DNA of 64,000 nt from Aquipseudomonas guryensis (lineage in GTDB: Bacteria > Pseudomonadota > Gammaproteobacteria > Pseudomonadales > Pseudomonadaceae). A program made the position numbers and the translations under genes. The notes beneath the pieces are model-generated. The model saw only the letters and a program-made list of their open reading frames with translations. It did not search any database and was not told the origin of the DNA. Below are positions 30,534 to 39,665 of the stretch, piece after piece; within the stretch, counting starts at the first letter, position 1, and every line of letters begins with the position of its first letter. Location: positions 434,001-498,000 of the forward strand of contig NZ_JACJFN010000001.1 of assembly GCF_014164785.1 (NCBI RefSeq), written 5' to 3'.

Positions 30534-30559
30534 GCACTCCGTAGGGGGGGGGCCAAGAC

Positions 30560-31150
30560 TCAAGCGATCATCTCACCCTGCAGCTGATCCAGCAGACTCT
30601 GAATATAAGCCAGGCGCTGCCCCGGATCAGCCAGCTGCAGCGCCTGCAGCTTCTGCTCGACAGTGAACGGCAGCAGGTAGGCCAATTGATTGGCCAGCGC
30701 CTGCTGGCTGGCGACCGCGCCACCCATGCCCAACCCTGCGACCAGCGGATGCTCGACCAGGGCATTGAGCAGCGCAGCGAGGTCTGCGTGTTCGGCCAAC
30801 AGCGGCGCATCCGCCGCCTCATCCAGCCAGGTGACCTCGGCCAGGGTCAGCTGGTCGGCCTGCACCTCGACCTGCTCGACATGAAAGCGCCGCACACCCT
30901 CGACGCGAATCCCCAGCAGACCATTGGGGCGCTGCTGGAAGTCACGAATCAGCGCCTCGCAACCCACCGCAGCAAAACGCTCGGCCGCCACACCAACCTC
31001 GCGCCCCGCGAAAATACCGACCACGCCGAAACCTTCGCCACGGCGCATGCAGGCGCTGACCATATCCAGGTAGCGCGCCTCGAAGATCTGCAGGTCTAGC
31101 ATACAGCCGGGGAACAGCACGGTATTCAACGGAAACAGCGGAAAAGTCAT
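30560..31150 (-). CDS. Lon N-terminal (LON substrate-binding) domain protein
   Basis: This 196-residue stand-alone LON N-terminal domain begins MTFPLFPLNTVLFPGCMLDLQIFE. It has no AAA or protease domain. Such proteins are widespread in Pseudomonas with no known function and probably bind peptide or protein. ATG 31150 is used; it lies 11 nt after the lrgB stop, so it is probably the third gene of an lrgA-lrgB operon. It ends near a run of nine G bases (30544-30552). Confidence 0.87.
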   Translation of the reverse strand: MTFPLFPLNTVLFPGCMLDLQIFEARYLDMVSACMRRGEGFGVVGIFAGREVGVAAERFAAVGCEALIRDFQQRPNGLLGIRVEGVRRFHVEQVEVQADQLTLAEVTWLDEAADAPLLAEHADLAALLNALVEHPLVAGLGMGGAVASQQALANQLAYLLPFTVEQKLQALQLADPGQRLAYIQSLLDQLQGEMIA

Positions 31151-31161
31151 CTCGATCGACC

Positions 31162-31878
31162 TCAAGCGATCAGCGCCACCACCAACGGTAGGGCAATAGC
31201 GGTGACCACGCCCATCAGGCTCATGGCCAAGGCGGCGAAGGCACCGCTTTCTTCACTTTCCTGCAGTGCCCGTGCCGTGCCCACCGCATGGGCGGTCAGG
31301 CCAAGCGCCATGCCCTGCGCCGCCGGGTGATGCACGCCAATGCGGCGCAGCAGTTCAGGCCCACAGATGGCGCCAAGTACCCCGGTGATCAGCACGAAGA
31401 CCGCCGCCAACGCGGCCACGCCACCGATCTGTTCGGCCACCAGCATGGCAATCGGCGAAGTCACCGACTTCGGCGCCAGGGTCATCAGCATCATGCGCTC
31501 GGCGCCGAACAGCCAGGCCAGCAGCACACCCAGCGCGGTCGCCAGTACACCGGCAACCAGCAGGGTGATCAGCACCGGCCAGAACAGCTGGCGGATGCGC
31601 CGCAGATTGAGGAACAAGGGCACGGCCAAAGCCACGGTGGTCGGCCCCAGCAGCACACTGAGCAGGAAGGTGCTGTCGCGGTACTCGGCGTAACTCAGGC
31701 CGCAGAACAGCAGCACGCCGATCAGCACGGTCATCGACACCAGCACCGGCTGCAGAAACACCCAGCGGGTCTTTTCATAGACGGCCAGTGACAACTGGTA
31801 CACCGCCAGGGTGATGCCGACACCGAACAGCGGGTGATGAATGACCGCCTGCACCGCGCCCTGCCAATCCAGCGTCAT
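31162..31878 (-). CDS. lrgB: LrgB/CidB family membrane protein
   Basis: The 238-residue polytopic protein has the LrgB-family core (APKSVTSPIAMLVAEQIGG, GICGP-like GAICGPELLRRIG, GLTAHAVGTARALQ). LrgAB/CidAB were first described as antiholin/holin-like and later tied to pyruvate or small-metabolite transport. Its ATG overlaps the lrgA stop by 4 nt (ATGA). Confidence 0.92.
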   Translation of the reverse strand: MTLDWQGAVQAVIHHPLFGVGITLAVYQLSLAVYEKTRWVFLQPVLVSMTVLIGVLLFCGLSYAEYRDSTFLLSVLLGPTTVALAVPLFLNLRRIRQLFWPVLITLLVAGVLATALGVLLAWLFGAERMMLMTLAPKSVTSPIAMLVAEQIGGVAALAAVFVLITGVLGAICGPELLRRIGVHHPAAQGMALGLTAHAVGTARALQESEESGAFAALAMSLMGVVTAIALPLVVALIA

Positions 31879-32237
31879 GCCTGATCCTCGCGGCGTACCT
31901 GGCGCTCGATCAGCTTCTGCATCAACCAGCCAGCGAACAGCAGCGACAGCAGCAACGACAGCCCCAGCGCCCCGGCCAGCGCCCAGAAGTCGGCGGCGAT
32001 CTGTTCGGCATAGACCATCACGCCGACAGCTGGCGGAACCAGCAGCAACGGCAGATAGCGCAGCAGGCCACTGGCCGCCTGGCTGAGCGGCTCGCCGACT
32101 TCACCCCGCAACAGGAGGAACACGAACAACAGCAGCATGCCGATGATTGGCCCTGGCAGCATGGGTAGGAACAGCACATTGAGAGCAGTGCCGAGCAGCT
32201 GGAACAGCACCAGCCAGGTCAGGCCGCGCAGCAGCAT
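31875..32237 (-). CDS. lrgA: LrgA/CidA family membrane protein
   Basis: This 120-residue protein has four membrane helices typical of CidA/LrgA, with FLPMLPGPIIGMLLLF near residues 22-40 and a basic C-terminus. It is coupled to lrgB. A TATAAT at 32267-32272 on the coding strand lies about 30 nt upstream. Confidence 0.9.
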   Translation of the reverse strand: MLLRGLTWLVLFQLLGTALNVLFLPMLPGPIIGMLLLFVFLLLRGEVGEPLSQAASGLLRYLPLLLVPPAVGVMVYAEQIAADFWALAGALGLSLLLSLLFAGWLMQKLIERQVRREDQA

Positions 32238-32266
32238 GGGGAAGTCTCCGACGGGATGGCGCGGCC

Positions 32267-32272
32267 ATTATA
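32267..32272 (-). promoter_or_regulatory. Candidate -10 box for lrgA-lrgB
   Basis: TATAAT reads on the minus strand upstream of lrgA; no clear -35 is seen. Confidence 0.35.
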
Positions 32273-32400
32273 AACACGCCCATGGCAGCGCTATATACCG
32301 CGACTTTCGGCTTGACCCTCGTGCCGAGTCATGATGATCTAGGGCCAGCTAGGTTCATCAGCAAAAACAACAAGTAACCAGCATCCTTCAAGGAGGATCT

Positions 32401-32856
32401 ATGCCGTTCGTACCCGTATCGCAACTGCAAGACTATGTAGGCAAAGAGCTTGGACGCTCGGAATGGATGACCATCGACCAGGAACGCATCAACCAGTTCG
32501 CCGAATGCACCGGCGACCATCAATTCATCCACGTTGACCCGGTCAAAGCCAAGCACACCCCGTTCGGCGGCACCATTGCCCACGGTTTCCTCTCCCTGTC
32601 GCTGGTCCCCAAGCTGATGGAAAGCCTGATGATCATGCCCGAGGGCCTGAAGATGGCCGTCAACTACGGTCTCGACAGCGTGCGCTTCATCCAGCCGGTG
32701 AAGGTCAACTCGCGCGTGCGCCTGGCGGTAAGCATTGTCGACGTCATCGAGAAGCGCGCCGGCCAGTGGCTGATCAAGGCGCAGGCAACCCTGGAGATCG
32801 AAGGCGAGGAAAAACCGGCGTATATCGCCGAGCCGCTGACCCTGTGCTTCGTCTAA
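32401..32856 (+). CDS. phaJ: (R)-specific enoyl-CoA hydratase, PhaJ4 type
   Basis: This 151-residue MaoC/hot-dog hydratase converts trans-2-enoyl-CoA to (R)-3-hydroxyacyl-CoA, feeding polyhydroxyalkanoate synthesis from beta-oxidation. The hydratase-2 motif is present as TGDHQFIHVDP with catalytic Asp and His, followed by GGTIAHGFLSLSL. The start MPFVPVSQLQDYVGKELG closely resembles P. aeruginosa PhaJ4 as I recall it. A strong AAGGAGG lies just before the ATG. Confidence 0.9.
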   Translation: MPFVPVSQLQDYVGKELGRSEWMTIDQERINQFAECTGDHQFIHVDPVKAKHTPFGGTIAHGFLSLSLVPKLMESLMIMPEGLKMAVNYGLDSVRFIQPVKVNSRVRLAVSIVDVIEKRAGQWLIKAQATLEIEGEEKPAYIAEPLTLCFV

Positions 32857-32886
32857 AGCACCACCAGACAGCAGAATGACATCACC

Positions 32887-32912
32887 GAACGGGGCGCCCA
32901 GGCGCCCCGTTC
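32887..32912 (+). terminator. Hairpin after phaJ
   Basis: GAACGGGGCGCC and GGCGCCCCGTTC form a perfect 12-bp stem around a 2-nt centre, 30 nt after the phaJ stop. It has no T-tract. Confidence 0.55.
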
Positions 32913-32973
32913 GCATTGGTGCCGCAGGCCCGCTGCGGCATACTCCAAGCATGCACCGACCAGGACGTCCACC

Positions 32974-34683
32974 ATGCCCCGCCTCCTTGCTCCGCTGACC
33001 CTCGCTCTGCTGATCGCCGCCTGCGGTGACGGTGAACCCCTGTTGCCACCCGATGCCGTACTGCCCGACGGCGGCCGCTATCGCGGCGAGGTCATCAATG
33101 GCCTGCTACAAGGCGAAGGGCGCCTCGACTACGCCAACGGCAGCTGGTACGCCGGCCATTTCAAGGACGGCCAGAGCGACGGCCAGGGCGAATGGCGTGG
33201 CGCCAGCGGCGAGCGCTATGTCGGCCAGTTCCGCCAGGGCCTGTTCGATGGCCAGGGCACGCTGACCTACAGCGACGGCAGCACCTACACCGGCGGTTTC
33301 AAGCAGGGTCGCCTGCATGGCGAAGGCCACCTGCAGCAGGGCGAGATGAGCTACCGCGGCGGCTTTCGCAAGGACAAGTACCACGGCCTCGGCCTGCTCG
33401 AATGGCCGGACGGCACCCGCTACCAGGGACGCTTCGCCCGTGGCGAGCTGAATGGCCCGGGTACCCGCAGCGAAGGCGGCAGCCAGTACAGCGGCATCTT
33501 CAAGGATGGCGTGCTGAATGGCGAAGGCAGCTACCAGGGGGTGGACGGCGAGCGCTACAGCGGTGGTTTCCGCGACGACAGCTTCCATGGCCAGGGGCGC
33601 TTCCAGAATGCCGACGGCGATGTCTGGCTGGGCCACTTCAAAGACGGCTCACTCGAGGGCAAGGGCGAATTCAAAGGTGCCGACGGCCGTCACTACCTCG
33701 GAGAGTTCCGCTACTGGCGCTTCCACGGTGAGGGTGAGCTGACTATGGCTGATGGCAGCGTCTACCGTGGCCGCTTCGCCAACAACGAGTATGCCAGCGA
33801 GGGCACCCTGACCCTCGCCGATGGCCAGCAGCGCAGTGGCACCTGGCAGAATGGCAAACTGATCCGCGATGCCCAGGGCGCCGCATTGCCGGACGCGCTG
33901 GAGCTGGGCCTGCTGGAGCAGGGCAAGTTGCTCGACCAGGCCATCGCCGCCCTGCCCGTTTCCACTCCCGCCACTGAACTGTACAGCCTGACCCTGGCCG
34001 GCGACGGCAAGCAGAGCGTGTTCCTGCGCGAGGCCGACTACGTCAGCAAGCTGCTCGGCGAGCGCTTCCATGCGCGCGGCAACATCAGCCTGATCAACCA
34101 CCGCGACCACCTCGCCGATCGCCCGCTGGCAACCCGCGAGAGCCTGACCCGCGCCGTGCTCGCCCTGGCCGAACGCAGCGGCCCGGAAGACCTGGTGTTC
34201 ATCTACCTGACCAGCCACGGCTCACGTGACCACCAGCTGAGCATCGACCAGCCACGCCTGCAGCTGGAAAGCCTGCCCGCCAGCGAGCTGGCGGCGCTGC
34301 TGCAACCCTTGCGCGAGCGGCACAAGGTGGTGGTGATCTCGGCCTGCTACTCGGGCGGTTTTATCCCGCTGCTGAAAAACGACAAAACTCTGGTGATGAC
34401 CGCGGCGCGCGCCGACCGGGTGTCCTTCGGCTGCTCCGAGGAAAACGACTTCACCTATTTCGGCCGCGCCCTGTTCGCCGATGCCCTCAACGAAACCGAC
34501 GATCTGCAGCGCGCCTTCGAACTGGCCAAAGCCAAAGTTGCCGAACGGGAGAAGGCCGAAGACTTCCAGGCCTCCGAACCCCAACTGTGGGCACCACCCG
34601 CCGTGCTCAAGCAGTGGAAGACCCTGCGCGAAAGTCAGGCCAAGCTGGCACTGGAGAGCGCCACCGTGAAGAAAACCGAATAA
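32974..34683 (+). CDS. MORN-repeat lipoprotein with C13-type (caspase-fold) protease domain
   Basis: The 569-residue protein begins with a lipoprotein signal (lipobox IAAC, Cys17, then Gly, so probably outer membrane). Residues about 31-295 are ten or eleven MORN repeats of the form YxGxFxDGxxxGxG. Residues about 345-540 are a C13/legumain-like caspase-fold domain with His415 in TSHGS and Cys458 in ISACYSGG, both after hydrophobic strands as required. MORN repeats bind lipids or proteins, so the layout suggests a membrane-anchored cysteine protease. Its substrate is unknown. It lies between phaJ and an SDR gene. Confidence 0.88.
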   Translation: MPRLLAPLTLALLIAACGDGEPLLPPDAVLPDGGRYRGEVINGLLQGEGRLDYANGSWYAGHFKDGQSDGQGEWRGASGERYVGQFRQGLFDGQGTLTYSDGSTYTGGFKQGRLHGEGHLQQGEMSYRGGFRKDKYHGLGLLEWPDGTRYQGRFARGELNGPGTRSEGGSQYSGIFKDGVLNGEGSYQGVDGERYSGGFRDDSFHGQGRFQNADGDVWLGHFKDGSLEGKGEFKGADGRHYLGEFRYWRFHGEGELTMADGSVYRGRFANNEYASEGTLTLADGQQRSGTWQNGKLIRDAQGAALPDALELGLLEQGKLLDQAIAALPVSTPATELYSLTLAGDGKQSVFLREADYVSKLLGERFHARGNISLINHRDHLADRPLATRESLTRAVLALAERSGPEDLVFIYLTSHGSRDHQLSIDQPRLQLESLPASELAALLQPLRERHKVVVISACYSGGFIPLLKNDKTLVMTAARADRVSFGCSEENDFTYFGRALFADALNETDDLQRAFELAKAKVAEREKAEDFQASEPQLWAPPAVLKQWKTLRESQAKLALESATVKKTE

Positions 34684-34752
34684 AGCGGCATAGCACGCAT
34701 ACTTGGACGAGCAAAAACTTCTAAGCTGGTTGTATCAGTGGAGTAACCCAGC

Positions 34753-35394
34753 ATGTACCTGACGCCCCAGCACATCCTGCTCGCAGGAGCCACCGGTCTC
34801 ACCGGCGAGCACCTGCTCGACCGCCTGCTCAGCGAGCCGACCATCAACCGTGTGCTGGCCCCCAGCCGCCGCCCGCTGGCCGAGCATGCGCATCTGGACA
34901 ACCCAGTCGGCGAACTGGCCGACCTGCTGCCGCAGTTGCAAGGCCGAGTCGATGCCGCCTTCTGCTGCCTGGGCAGCACCATCAAGCAGGCCGGCTCGCA
35001 GGAGGCCTTCCGCGCCATCGACCACGACCTGGTGCTGGCCTTCGCCCAGCGCGCTCGCGAACTGGGCGCGCGGCATCTGCTGGTGATCAGCGCACTGGGC
35101 GCCGACGCCAAATCCGGCGTGTTCTACAACCGCGTCAAAGGCGAGATGGAGCAGGCACTGATCGCCCAGGACTGGCCTCAGCTGACCATCGCCCGACCCT
35201 CGCTGCTGCTCGGCGCGCGCAGTGAGTTCCGCCTCGGCGAACAACTGGCCGCGCCCTTCATGCGCTGGCTACCCGGCAAGTACCGCGGCATCCAGGCCGC
35301 CGCCCTGGCGCGCGCGCTGTGGCGCCTGGCCCTGGAAGAAGGCGATGGCGTGCGCATCGTCGAATCCGACGAGCTGCGCCGTCTCGGCCGCTAA
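34753..35394 (+). CDS. NAD(P)-binding atypical SDR protein
   Basis: This 213-residue Rossmann protein has the nucleotide motif [15 protein letters not shown] at about residues 12-26 and the later motifs [21 protein letters not shown] and [12 protein letters not shown]. It resembles the HTATIP2/YwnB-like NAD(P)H-binding oxidoreductases. The Tyr-x-x-x-Lys pair appears as YNRVK. The substrate is unknown. Confidence 0.85.
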   Translation: MYLTPQHILLAGATGLTGEHLLDRLLSEPTINRVLAPSRRPLAEHAHLDNPVGELADLLPQLQGRVDAAFCCLGSTIKQAGSQEAFRAIDHDLVLAFAQRARELGARHLLVISALGADAKSGVFYNRVKGEMEQALIAQDWPQLTIARPSLLLGARSEFRLGEQLAAPFMRWLPGKYRGIQAAALARALWRLALEEGDGVRIVESDELRRLGR

Positions 35395-35492
35395 CCCCCC
35401 GTTCAAAGCCTGGTGAGACCAGTTAGGGCCTTGGTTCATCGGTGGAGAATGCTGCGCCGCGCCTCAACCCCTGCGTACTGCCAAGTTTTGTC

Positions 35493-35520
35493 GGGTGGAT
35501 AACGCTGTGCTTATCCACCC
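35493..35520. repeat. GGGTGGATAA palindromic repeat, copy 1
   Basis: GGGTGGATAA and TTATCCACCC pair perfectly around CGCTGTGC. The same element, differing at one loop base, recurs at 50739-50766. The surrounding intergenic stretch 35395-35690 shows no gene. Confidence 0.65.
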
Positions 35521-35690
35521 TTGGTGCAACTCGCAACGGGCAAGCTAACCCTGCCGACAAACCGCCGCGCTGTTCACTGCCTTATCGGCGCTTTAAACTC
35601 GGCCCTCCCCGGCCTGCCCGCACTTATCCGCACACAGGCCCGCCCTGCCCCTGCGCAGGACCACACCCACAGCCAGACACCGGAGAACCT

Positions 35691-36872
35691 ATGCGCGAAG
35701 TCGTGATTGTCGCTGCCACCCGTACCGCCATCGGCGCCTTTCAGGGCGCGCTGAGCGCCATTCCCGCCGTCGAACTGGGCGCCACGGTAATCCGCAGCCT
35801 GCTGGCGCAGACTGGCGTCAGCGCCGAGCAGATCGACGAAGTGATTCTCGGCCAGGTCCTCACCGCCGGTGCCGGGCAGAATCCCGCGCGACAGAGCGTG
35901 ATCAAAGCAGGCCTGCCGCACACGGTACCGGCCTTCACCCTGAACAAGGTCTGCGGCTCGGGCCTCAAGGCTGTGCAACTGGGTTACCAGGCCATCGCCT
36001 GCGGCGATGCCGAGGTGATCATCGCCGGCGGCCAGGAGAACATGAGTCTGGCGCCCTACGTCATGCAGCAGGCCCGCAGCGGCATGCGCATGGGCCACGG
36101 CAAGCTGCTCGACACCATGATCCAGGATGGTCTGTGGGACGCCTTCAACGACTACCACATGGGCATCACTGCCGAGAACCTGGCGGCCAAGTATAAGATC
36201 AGCCGCGAGCAGCAGGATGCCTTCGCCGCCACCTCGCAGCAGCGCGCTAGCGCCGCCCAGGAAGCCGGTCGCTTCGATGGCGAAATCACTCCGGTGCTGA
36301 TCCCGCAGCGCAAAGGCGACCCCGTGGTTTTCGCCCGCGACGAACAACCGCGCGCCGGCACCACGGCCGAATCCCTGGGCAAGCTCAAGCCAGCTTTCCA
36401 GAAGGACGGCAGCGTCACCGCCGGCAACGCCTCCACCCTCAACGACGGCGCCGCCGCCGTGCTGTTGATGAGCGCCGAGAAGGCTGCCGAATTGAAGTTG
36501 CCGGTGCTGGCGCGCATCGCCGCTGCGGCAGGTTCGGGTGTCGACCCGGCGATCATGGGCATCGGCCCGGTGTCTGCCACTCGCCGCGCGCTGAGCAAGG
36601 CTGGCTGGAGCGTCGAGGATCTGGATCTGGTCGAAGCCAATGAAGCCTTCGCCGCCCAGGCCCTGTCGGTGGCCAAGGAGCTGGGCTGGAGCCTGGACAA
36701 GGTCAACGTCAACGGCGGCGCCATCGCCCTTGGCCACCCGATCGGTGCTTCCGGCTGCCGCGTGCTGGTGACCCTGCTGCACGAAATGCAGCGCCGCGAC
36801 GCCAAGAAAGGCCTGGCCACCCTGTGCATCGGTGGTGGTCAGGGTGTGGCCCTGGCGGTCGAGCGCGCTTAA
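35691..36872 (+). CDS. Acetyl-CoA C-acetyltransferase (thiolase)
   Basis: This 393-residue biosynthetic-type thiolase (AtoB/PhaA-like) condenses or cleaves acetoacetyl-CoA. The nucleophile Cys lies in [10 protein letters not shown] near residue 88, the His in [14 protein letters not shown] and the second Cys in [11 protein letters not shown] 35691 ([12 protein letters not shown]) is the family start, with GGAGA upstream; longer frames read through untranslated sequence and a palindromic repeat. With phaJ 3 kb upstream it hints at acyl-CoA or PHA metabolism, but no PHA synthase is here. Its TAA stop abuts a MITE-like element. Confidence 0.93.
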   Translation: MREVVIVAATRTAIGAFQGALSAIPAVELGATVIRSLLAQTGVSAEQIDEVILGQVLTAGAGQNPARQSVIKAGLPHTVPAFTLNKVCGSGLKAVQLGYQAIACGDAEVIIAGGQENMSLAPYVMQQARSGMRMGHGKLLDTMIQDGLWDAFNDYHMGITAENLAAKYKISREQQDAFAATSQQRASAAQEAGRFDGEITPVLIPQRKGDPVVFARDEQPRAGTTAESLGKLKPAFQKDGSVTAGNASTLNDGAAAVLLMSAEKAAELKLPVLARIAAAAGSGVDPAIMGIGPVSATRRALSKAGWSVEDLDLVEANEAFAAQALSVAKELGWSLDKVNVNGGAIALGHPIGASGCRVLVTLLHEMQRRDAKKGLATLCIGGGQGVALAVERA

Positions 36873-37038
36873 GAACCTGTTTACGATCTCCTGGTCGTCG
36901 GCCATACGGCGTTAAAAACAGCCTCGGAATGCTCATTACAGCTCGTAAACTCCGCTTCCTCGGCGTTTTGACCAGCCGGAGGCTGTTACTGGCGTAGCGC
37001 CTTGTCTGGCTCTAGTCCAAAAGATCGTAAATAGGTTC
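36873..37038. repeat. MITE-like element, copy B
   Basis: This 166-bp element is in inverted orientation relative to copy A (697-836). The ends are GAACCTGTTTACGATC and GATCGTAAATAGGTTC, imperfect inverted repeats of about 16 bp. It starts at the base after the thiolase TAA stop, and TAA follows its other end too, a possible 3-bp target duplication. It has no ORF of its own and sits in a convergent gap. Confidence 0.65.
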
Positions 37039-37074
37039 TAAGCAGATCGACGCGGGCGCAAGGCCTGCGTCGTT

Positions 37075-37371
37075 TCAGTTACCGCCGGTGACGCCGAGCC
37101 CGATGCCCAGCTCGGCGGCCACGGCGAATGGCAGCAGCACAGTATCCAGCAAGGCACTTGCCGGCAGATCCAGGCCCGCGTACTTGGGTGCTTCGGCGCC
37201 GAAGCGGTCCAGTGGACAGCAACCACCGTGCAACGCATACCAGTCCAGCCGCGTTCCCGAATAGATGATCGGTGCTCCCGGCTTGGCCGCATCCAGAGTA
37301 CGCACACTGGCGCAGCCAGGCAGCAGCCCGATCAGTAGCAGCGCCAGGCTCAGTCCCGAGAACCTAATCAT
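37075..37371 (-). CDS. YceK/YidQ-family lipoprotein
   Basis: The 98-residue protein has a lipoprotein signal with lipobox LLPGC (Cys20), then [13 protein letters not shown] and [22 protein letters not shown], as in DUF1375 (YceK/YidQ). The function is unknown. Its ATG overlaps the end of ubiX by 8 nt, so it is the last gene of the mpl-ubiX operon. Confidence 0.8.
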   Translation of the reverse strand: MIRFSGLSLALLLIGLLPGCASVRTLDAAKPGAPIIYSGTRLDWYALHGGCCPLDRFGAEAPKYAGLDLPASALLDTVLLPFAVAAELGIGLGVTGGN

Positions 37372-37993
37372 CGCTGCTCAGATGATGCTCGCCCCAACGC
37401 GGCAGCATGTCCTGGGGAATATTCAGCAGATTGAGGATGCGTGCGACGACGAAATCGATCAGATCGTCGATGGTCTGCGGCTGGTGATAAAAACCCGGCG
37501 AGGCCGGCACGATCACCGCGCCGAGGTTGGACAGCTTGAGCATGTGCTCCAAGTGGATACTGGAGTACGGCGCCTCGCGCGGCACCAGGATCAACTGGCG
37601 GCGCTCCTTCAAGGCCACGTCGGCGGCGCGCTCGATCAGATTGTTGCAGGCCCCCGTGGCGATGGCCGACAAGGTGCCGGTACTGCACGGCACCACCACC
37701 ATGGCCGCCGGCGCACCGGAGCCCGAAGCCACCGGCGCCATCCAATCCTCCTTGCCATACACGCGGATCTGCCCCGGCGCAGCGCCGGTGTATTCGCTCA
37801 AGAACGCCTGCATGGCCTGCGGCTTGGCCGGCAGGGTTACATCGGTCTCGGTGGCCATCACCAACTGCGCGGCCTTGGAGATCAGAAAGTGCACCTCGCG
37901 CTCTTCCTGCACCAGGCAGTCGAGCAGGCGCAGGCCGTACTGGGCGCCGGAAGCGCCGGTCATGGCCAAGGTGATGCGCTCGGGACCAGACAT
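37364..37993 (-). CDS. ubiX: Flavin prenyltransferase UbiX
   Basis: UbiX makes prenylated FMN, the cofactor of the UbiD decarboxylase in ubiquinone synthesis. The 209-residue protein has [13 protein letters not shown], the [13 protein letters not shown] loop and [14 protein letters not shown] 37993 ([13 protein letters not shown]) is used. It starts 1 nt after the mpl stop. Confidence 0.95.
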   Translation of the reverse strand: MSGPERITLAMTGASGAQYGLRLLDCLVQEEREVHFLISKAAQLVMATETDVTLPAKPQAMQAFLSEYTGAAPGQIRVYGKEDWMAPVASGSGAPAAMVVVPCSTGTLSAIATGACNNLIERAADVALKERRQLILVPREAPYSSIHLEHMLKLSNLGAVIVPASPGFYHQPQTIDDLIDFVVARILNLLNIPQDMLPRWGEHHLSSDD

Positions 37994-37994
37994 G

Positions 37995-39347
37995 TTATTC
38001 CTCCAGTGCCTTGGCCAGCTTGCCATGCAGGCCACCAAAGCCGCCGTTGCTCATCACCACCACCTGGGTGCCGGGCGCCGCGTGGGCCTTGACCCCGGCG
38101 ATGATCGCCTCCAGCGAGTCGCAGACCTCGGTCGGCACGCTGGACGAGGCCACCGTGGCGGCCAGGTCCCAGCCCAGGTTGGCCGGCGCGTACCAGTAGA
38201 CCCGGTCGGCCTGCACCACGGAAGCCGGCAGGCCGTCGCGGTGGGCACCGAGCTTCATCGAGTTGGAGCGCGGTTCGATCACCGCGATCAGCGGCGCATC
38301 GCCGATCTGCTTGCGCAGACCATCCAGGGTGGTGGCAATCGCCGTCGGGTGGTGGGCGAAGTCGTCGTAGATGGTCACGCCCTTGACCTCGGCGACCTTC
38401 TCCATGCGCCGCTTGACGCTCTTGAAGCTGGACAGGCCGGCGATGCCCAGCTCCGGGACCACGCCAACATGCCGCGCCGCGGCCAGGGTGGCCAGGGCGT
38501 TGGCAACGTTGTGCTGGCCGGTCAGCGCCCACTCGACCACGCCCATCAGCGCTTCGTCGAACCACACCTCGAAGCGCGAGCCGTCGGCACTGAGCAGCTT
38601 GGCCTGCCACTGGCCGCCGTCACCAGTGGTCTGCACCGGAGTCCAGCAGCCCATGCCGATGACCCGCTGCAGGGCCTGCTCGGCCTGCGGATGGATGATC
38701 AGCCCCTCGCCCGGCACGGTGCGTACCAGGTGGTGGAACTGCCGCTCGATGGCCGCCAGGTCCGGGAAGATATCCGCGTGATCGAACTCAAGATTATTCA
38801 GGATCGCGGTGCGCGGGCGGTAGTGAACGAACTTGCTGCGCTTGTCGAAGAAGGCGCTGTCGTACTCGTCGGCCTCGACCACGAAGAACGGCGTCCCCCC
38901 CAGGCGCGCGGACACACCGAAGTTCTGCGGCACACCTCCGATCAAAAAGCCCGGGCTCATGCCGGCATGCTCCAGCACCCAGGCCAGCATGCTGGTGGTG
39001 GTGGTCTTGCCGTGGGTACCGGCCACGCCGAGGACCCAGCGGCCCTGCAGCACATGATCGGCCAGCCACTGCGGGCCGGAAACATAAGGCAAACCCTTGT
39101 TCAGCACGTACTCGACTGCCGGGTTGCCGCGACTCAAGGCGTTACCGACCACCACCAGATCAGGTGCCGGCTGCAGGTGGGCCGGCTCATAGCCCTGCAT
39201 CAGCTCGATGCCCTGGGCTTCGAGCTGGGTGCTCATAGGTGGATAGACGTTGGCATCTGACCCGGTGACGCGATGGCCCAGCTCTTTCGCCAGGACCGCC
39301 AGGGAGCCCATGAACGTGCCGCAGATACCGAGAATATGGATATGCAT
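37995..39347 (-). CDS. mpl: Murein tripeptide ligase Mpl
   Basis: Mpl attaches recycled L-Ala-gamma-D-Glu-meso-DAP to UDP-MurNAc. The 450-residue Mur ligase has an N-terminal Rossmann motif ([14 protein letters not shown]), P-loop [11 protein letters not shown] and the C-terminal ligase domain. ATG 39347 has a GGGG site about 7 nt upstream. It fits the window's many wall-recycling and synthesis genes. Confidence 0.95.
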   Translation of the reverse strand: MHIHILGICGTFMGSLAVLAKELGHRVTGSDANVYPPMSTQLEAQGIELMQGYEPAHLQPAPDLVVVGNALSRGNPAVEYVLNKGLPYVSGPQWLADHVLQGRWVLGVAGTHGKTTTTSMLAWVLEHAGMSPGFLIGGVPQNFGVSARLGGTPFFVVEADEYDSAFFDKRSKFVHYRPRTAILNNLEFDHADIFPDLAAIERQFHHLVRTVPGEGLIIHPQAEQALQRVIGMGCWTPVQTTGDGGQWQAKLLSADGSRFEVWFDEALMGVVEWALTGQHNVANALATLAAARHVGVVPELGIAGLSSFKSVKRRMEKVAEVKGVTIYDDFAHHPTAIATTLDGLRKQIGDAPLIAVIEPRSNSMKLGAHRDGLPASVVQADRVYWYAPANLGWDLAATVASSSVPTEVCDSLEAIIAGVKAHAAPGTQVVVMSNGGFGGLHGKLAKALEE

Positions 39348-39549
39348 GGATAACCCCAAGAACGACCCTCACCCGCACTGTGAATACGCCGCATGACTGA
39401 CGACGGATTGCCCGATCGCAGCAACGACTGCAGTCGAGCAGATAGCAAATACCTGCACGACAGCGCCGAAGAGGTGGGCGCTCACATGGCCGGATAAAGG
39501 CCTGGAAATTTGCCGCAGGTTAGCACAGCGGCCAGCGGCAGAGCGTGCG

Positions 39550-39569
39550 CCGCACCGACAACGGTGCGG
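39550..39569 (-). terminator. Hairpin downstream of the chemosensory-like operon
   Basis: CCGCACCG and CGGTGCGG pair around ACAA, about 100 nt after the kinase stop. There is no T-tract. Nothing else is recognisable in the 318-nt gap 39348-39665. Confidence 0.35.
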
Positions 39570-39665
39570 GCACAGATCGGCAGGATAAAACCATATGGCA
39601 GGTAGATGCACGGACAGGCGCTACGGGGTCACTCACCGGCAGACAGTGAGCGCCCCGCATACAAC

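Noticed and set aside
31162..32237. Phage holin/antiholin module
   Set aside because: The pair is a chromosomal lrgAB set followed by a Lon-N gene; no lysin or phage genes are nearby.
35442..35690. N-terminal extension of the thiolase
   Set aside because: The extra 83 codons cross a palindromic repeat, and the internal ATG at 35691 matches the family start with a GGAGA before it.
32401..36872. Complete PHA synthesis locus (phaJ plus thiolase)
   Set aside because: There is no PHA synthase, reductase or phasin in between; the genes are separated by unrelated ones.
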